A stretch of DNA of 64,000 bases, taken from contig CANQJC010000001.1 of assembly GCA_947624165.1 (NCBI GenBank), positions 1-64,000 of the forward strand, given 5' to 3'. The translations under genes were made by a program, and so were the position numbers. The notes under the pieces were generated by a model. That model had not been told where the DNA came from and ran no database searches. It worked only from the letters and a program-made list of their open reading frames with translations. Below, piece by piece: positions 61,084 through 64,000 of this stretch. The DNA comes from an uncultured Clostridia bacterium (lineage in GTDB: Bacteria; Bacillota; Clostridia; UBA1381). Numbering within the stretch: position 1 is the first letter of the stretch; every line of letters starts with the position of its first letter.

Positions 61084-61112
61084 TTGATAATTCAGGGAAA
61101 AAGGTATATAAT
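61084..61112 (+). promoter_or_regulatory. Promoter of the SpoU methyltransferase gene
   Basis: TTGATA (61084-61089), 17 bases, TATAAT (61107-61112). Confidence 0.8.
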
Positions 61113-61142
61113 GATTTGAGAAGAAATTGCGGGGGAATCATT

Positions 61143-61910
61143 ATGCTTGAAATAACGTCTGCATCGAACAGTAAATGCAAATATATAAAATCGCTTTCAC
61201 GCAGGAAGGGACGCGACGAGCACGGAGAATACACCGTAGAGGGTATAAAATCCGTTCGCGACGCGCTTCGGTCGGGAAAGGAAATAAGCGCGCTTTGCGT
61301 GAGCGGTTCGTTTTATGAGAATACTCGTTTCGATTATCCCGAAAATACGGAAATTTACAAAATAGCCGACACGATATTCGAGGGATTATGCGACACGAAA
61401 GCACCGCAGGGTATACTTGCGGTCATAAAAATCCGCGAGGACGCGTTTGAACCGTCGTTGGACAAGGCGTATATTTACTGCGACACGGTGAGCGATCCGG
61501 GTAATCTTGGTACGATAATACGCACCGCCGACGCGGCGGGCTTCGGCGGCGTATTTTTTTCGCACGGATGCGCCGATATATACGCGCCGAAGACTGTGCG
61601 CGCGAGTATGGGCTCCTTTTTTAACATACGTCTTATGAAGGACGTTTCGCCTGAATATCTCGCCGCCTGCCGCGACAGAGGGTTTACGCTTTACGGCGGC
61701 GCGTTAAGTCCCGACGCGGTCGATTACCGTTCGGCGGACATGGCGAAGCCGACGATCATAGTAATAGGGAACGAAGCGAACGGAATAAGCGATGAAGTCC
61801 TGCAAATCTGCACGCCCGTAAAAATCCCTATTTTGGGAAAAGCCGAATCCCTGAACGCCGGAGCGGCGGCTGCGGTGCTTATGTATGAGCTTGTGAGACA
61901 AAGGACTTGA
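61143..61910 (+). CDS. SpoU/TrmH family RNA 2'-O-methyltransferase
   Basis: A 255-residue SPOUT-class enzyme that methylates a ribose in rRNA or tRNA. After an N-terminal substrate-binding region (YTVEGIKSVRDALRSG) it has the three SpoU motifs: DPGNLGTIIRTADAAGF, IVIGNEANGISDEV and IPILGKAESLNAGAAAAVLMYE, which build the AdoMet-binding knot. The exact target nucleotide is unknown; homologues are usually annotated as 23S rRNA methyltransferases. The start at 61143 follows GGGGG; longer frames upstream overlap the promoter. Confidence 0.93.
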   Translation: MLEITSASNSKCKYIKSLSRRKGRDEHGEYTVEGIKSVRDALRSGKEISALCVSGSFYENTRFDYPENTEIYKIADTIFEGLCDTKAPQGILAVIKIREDAFEPSLDKAYIYCDTVSDPGNLGTIIRTADAAGFGGVFFSHGCADIYAPKTVRASMGSFFNIRLMKDVSPEYLAACRDRGFTLYGGALSPDAVDYRSADMAKPTIIVIGNEANGISDEVLQICTPVKIPILGKAESLNAGAAAAVLMYELVRQRT

Positions 61911-61935
61911 CATTTTTTTGATTTTGTAGTAATGT
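61907..61935 (+). promoter_or_regulatory. Promoter of dprA
   Basis: TTGACA (61907-61912, overlapping the previous stop codon), 17 bases, TAATGT (61930-61935). Confidence 0.65.
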
Positions 61936-61961
61936 AACAAGGGAATTTTGGTGGTGTGCGT

Positions 61962-63125
61962 ATGGAGCATGTTATATACTGGCTGTGGCTGACGACTAAA
62001 TTTCGCGTGGCAAATGCAAAAATAACACAGCTTTTTGAACGATTTGACAGCATCGAGGACATATATTTTTCTAAAAGCTATAATAATATATACGGCATAG
62101 GCGAAAAAGAAAAGGCTCTTCTCGCCGACAAGGACACGTCCAAAGCGGAACGCGTCCTTGAACAAACCGCGCGGCTGCGGGGAAAAATCATCGTATACGA
62201 CGACGAGTGTTATCCCGAGTTGCTCAAGCAAATGCCGGATGCTCCTTATGTTCTGTACGTTATCGGAAAAATTCCCGAGCTTGACAAGGTGCTTACAATA
62301 GGCGTTGTGGGTACGCGCCGTACCACCGAGTACGGAACCGTTGTTACGGAGCGCATATGCCGGGACCTCGCCAAAGAAGGCGCGGTGACGATAAGCGGAC
62401 TGGCGGCGGGTATAGACGCGGTGGGCGCGTGGTCGACGATAGAGCAGGGAGGTATCGCCGTAGGCGTAACGGGCTGCGGTCTCGACGTTGTGTACCCGCG
62501 TGAAAACGCCGAGCTTTACACCGCTATGGCGCGGCAAGGCTGTATCATGACGGAATTTCCGCCCGGCACTCCTCCGGCAAGGAATAATTTTCCCGTAAGG
62601 AACAGAGTGATCGCAGGGTTATCGCGCGGAGTGCTCGTAACGGAAGCACCGGCTTCGAGCGGCGCGCTCATAACAGCGCGTTACGCGCTTGAAAATAACC
62701 GCGACGTATTTGCCGTCCCGCGCGACGTCACGGATACGGCTTATTCGGGAACAAATCTTTTAATACAGCAGGGCGCGAAGCTCGTGTGCGGCGCGGAGGA
62801 TATATTGAATGAATATCCTTACGCGAGAAAGATAGAGCCTAAAAAAGAAAACGCCGTGAAGCGTAAAGCGGACGAAAAACGCCGAGACGTGAAAAAGGAC
62901 GCGCCCGACGCTCCAAAGAGCGTTATCAAAGGCGAAAGGTTCGGGTCGCTCAATGATGAAGAAAAAAATATCGTCGAGCTTCTTGCGCGCGGCAATATGC
63001 ACATAGACGAAATATCAAGACAGACGCTTATACCTGCGGGAGACGTAAACACAAAGCTTGTAATGCTTGAAATGAAAGGGTTTGTGAAGCGTCTGCCCGG
63101 GGGAATATATCAGATAATAGTATAA
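61962..63125 (+). CDS. dprA: DNA-processing protein DprA
   Basis: A 387-residue protein that loads RecA on incoming single-stranded DNA during transformation. It has an N-terminal SAM-like helical region, a Rossmann-like domain with [33 protein letters not shown] and [12 protein letters not shown], a charged linker rich in Lys, and a C-terminal winged helix (about 325-387). The start at 61962 is preferred over a GTG at 61956 because of GGTGG spacing. Its partner topA follows 13 bases later, a common order in Firmicutes. No other competence gene is in the window. Confidence 0.94.
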   Translation: MEHVIYWLWLTTKFRVANAKITQLFERFDSIEDIYFSKSYNNIYGIGEKEKALLADKDTSKAERVLEQTARLRGKIIVYDDECYPELLKQMPDAPYVLYVIGKIPELDKVLTIGVVGTRRTTEYGTVVTERICRDLAKEGAVTISGLAAGIDAVGAWSTIEQGGIAVGVTGCGLDVVYPRENAELYTAMARQGCIMTEFPPGTPPARNNFPVRNRVIAGLSRGVLVTEAPASSGALITARYALENNRDVFAVPRDVTDTAYSGTNLLIQQGAKLVCGAEDILNEYPYARKIEPKKENAVKRKADEKRRDVKKDAPDAPKSVIKGERFGSLNDEEKNIVELLARGNMHIDEISRQTLIPAGDVNTKLVMLEMKGFVKRLPGGIYQIIV

Positions 63126-63138
63126 AGGGGAGAAAAAT

Positions 63139-64000
63139 ATGGCAGGGAAGAAATTGCTTATTGTTGAGTCGCCGGCAAAGGCGGGTACCATAAAAAAATA
63201 TCTTGGCAAGGACTATAACGTACTCGCGTCCATGGGTCACATCATCGATCTGCCGAAAAGTCAAATGGGCGTAGATATCGAAAACGATTTCACGCCGAGA
63301 TATATCACGATAAGAGGAAAGGGACAGCTGCTCAGCCAGCTCAAAAAGGAAGCAAAAAAAGCGGACGCCGTATATCTCGCGACCGACCCCGACCGCGAAG
63401 GCGAAGCGATAAGCTGGCATCTGGCGAACGCGCTCAATATCGACCCTCAGTCGGACTGCCGCGTAACGTTCAACGAAATTACAAAAACGGCTGTAAAAAA
63501 CGCGATCAAAAGTCCGAGGAAAATAGATATGGATCTCGTGGACGCTCAGCAGGCGCGCCGCGTTTTGGACAGGATAGTGGGTTATACGATAAGCCCCATA
63601 CTTTGGGAGAAGGTAAAGCGCGGTCTGAGCGCGGGACGCGTACAGTCCGTCGCGACGAAGCTCATATGCGACCGAGAGGACGAAATAGAAAATTTCACGC
63701 CGCAGGAATATTGGACGATAGAGTCGCTTCTTGCGGATCCCGCGTCAAAAAAGGAATTTACGGCGAGGTATTACGGCGAGAACGGTAAGGAGAGGAAGCT
63801 TTCCAACGCTTCCGAGACGAAGGAAATTACGGACGATTTAAAGAACGCCGAATTTATAGTGGAAAGCGTAAAGCGCGGACAGCAGAAACGCAATCCGCAG
63901 CCGCCGTTTACCACAAGTACGCTCCAGCAGGACGCGTCAAGGAAATACAATTTCCAGGCGGCAAAGACAATGCAAATCGCCCAGACGCTCTATGAGGGCG
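63139..64000 (+). CDS. topA: DNA topoisomerase I (5' part, cut by window end)
   Basis: The first 287 codons of a type IA topoisomerase that relaxes negative supercoils. The TOPRIM domain is complete, with [16 protein letters not shown] (Glu10) and [14 protein letters not shown] (Asp83, Asp85, Glu87). The segment [15 protein letters not shown] follows. The frame is open at 64000 shortly before the expected catalytic tyrosine motif, which lies outside the window. GGGGAG precedes the ATG at 63139. Confidence 0.96.
   Translation, partial: MAGKKLLIVESPAKAGTIKKYLGKDYNVLASMGHIIDLPKSQMGVDIENDFTPRYITIRGKGQLLSQLKKEAKKADAVYLATDPDREGEAISWHLANALNIDPQSDCRVTFNEITKTAVKNAIKSPRKIDMDLVDAQQARRVLDRIVGYTISPILWEKVKRGLSAGRVQSVATKLICDREDEIENFTPQEYWTIESLLADPASKKEFTARYYGENGKERKLSNASETKEITDDLKNAEFIVESVKRGQQKRNPQPPFTTSTLQQDASRKYNFQAAKTMQIAQTLYEG

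Noticed and set aside
61704-62537. 277-codon minus-strand frame across the SpoU-dprA junction
   Set aside because: Overlaps two recognised genes and their promoter and shows no domain.

Overview
The window reads as a chromosomal segment of an anaerobic, probably gut-dwelling member of the Clostridia (Bacillota). Supporting signs are the rimP-nusA-rnpM-infB-rbfA-nrnA-truB-ribF gene order, TTGACA-N17-TATAAT promoters, strong GGAGG ribosome binding sites, an A-type flavodiiron protein, an EFR1-type ferredoxin flavoprotein, VanZ, CPBP and DUF6472 proteins, and GLUG and MBG surface proteins. Most of the window has mid-range GC. The first ~2.8 kb is strikingly AT-rich and looks imported. No rRNA, tRNA, CRISPR array or intact insertion sequence was seen.

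Layout. (1) 1-2854: AT-rich accessory island with the tail of an unknown gene, a D12-class adenine DNA methyltransferase and an AAA ATPase-TOPRIM (OLD-like) protein, then a gene-poor tail with repeats and a fragment that may be an integration scar. This is the best candidate for an uncharacterised defence-type system. (2) 2855-5770: three membrane proteins (CPBP protease, DUF6518-like, EamA transporter with a histidine-rich tail); the last two have near-identical promoters. (3) 5805-13141: a Cthe_2159-like beta-helix carbohydrate-binding protein, a DUF2975/HTH/membrane/VanZ operon with a doubled palindromic operator, a GNAT, an EFR1 ferredoxin and a condensation-fold acyltransferase. (4) 13158-19601: a GLUG surface protein and an MMPL exporter in one operon, divergent from a TetR regulator.

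(5) 19638-32697: a long housekeeping operon, rimP to mfd, led by a strong promoter and a perfect 10-bp leader hairpin. (6) 32744-44437: PrsA-like foldase, LUD protein, gltX, glnS, an aminotransferase, trpS, tagO/wecA, wecB, mgtE and a GNAT. (7) 44482-54831: sugar and wall functions: GH2 glycosidase with a small DUF6472 gene not previously listed, CAP protein, KdgK, amidase, GH4 enzyme with the CHEV motif of alpha-galacturonidases, UxaC and FprA. (8) 55028-64000: a 1719-residue MBG-repeat surface protein, a ZIP transporter, a SpoU methyltransferase, dprA and a topA cut by the window end.

How genes fit together. The CHEV-type GH4 enzyme, UxaC and KdgK together suggest use of galacturonate from pectin, and the Cthe_2159-like protein could supply binding at the cell surface; the oxidoreductase and dehydratase steps are not in the window. 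TagO/WecA and WecB are consecutive and suggest wall glycopolymer synthesis. The TetR-MMPL-GLUG set looks like a regulated export or envelope unit. Starts were moved from the longest open frame to internal ATGs wherever a good ribosome binding site required it.
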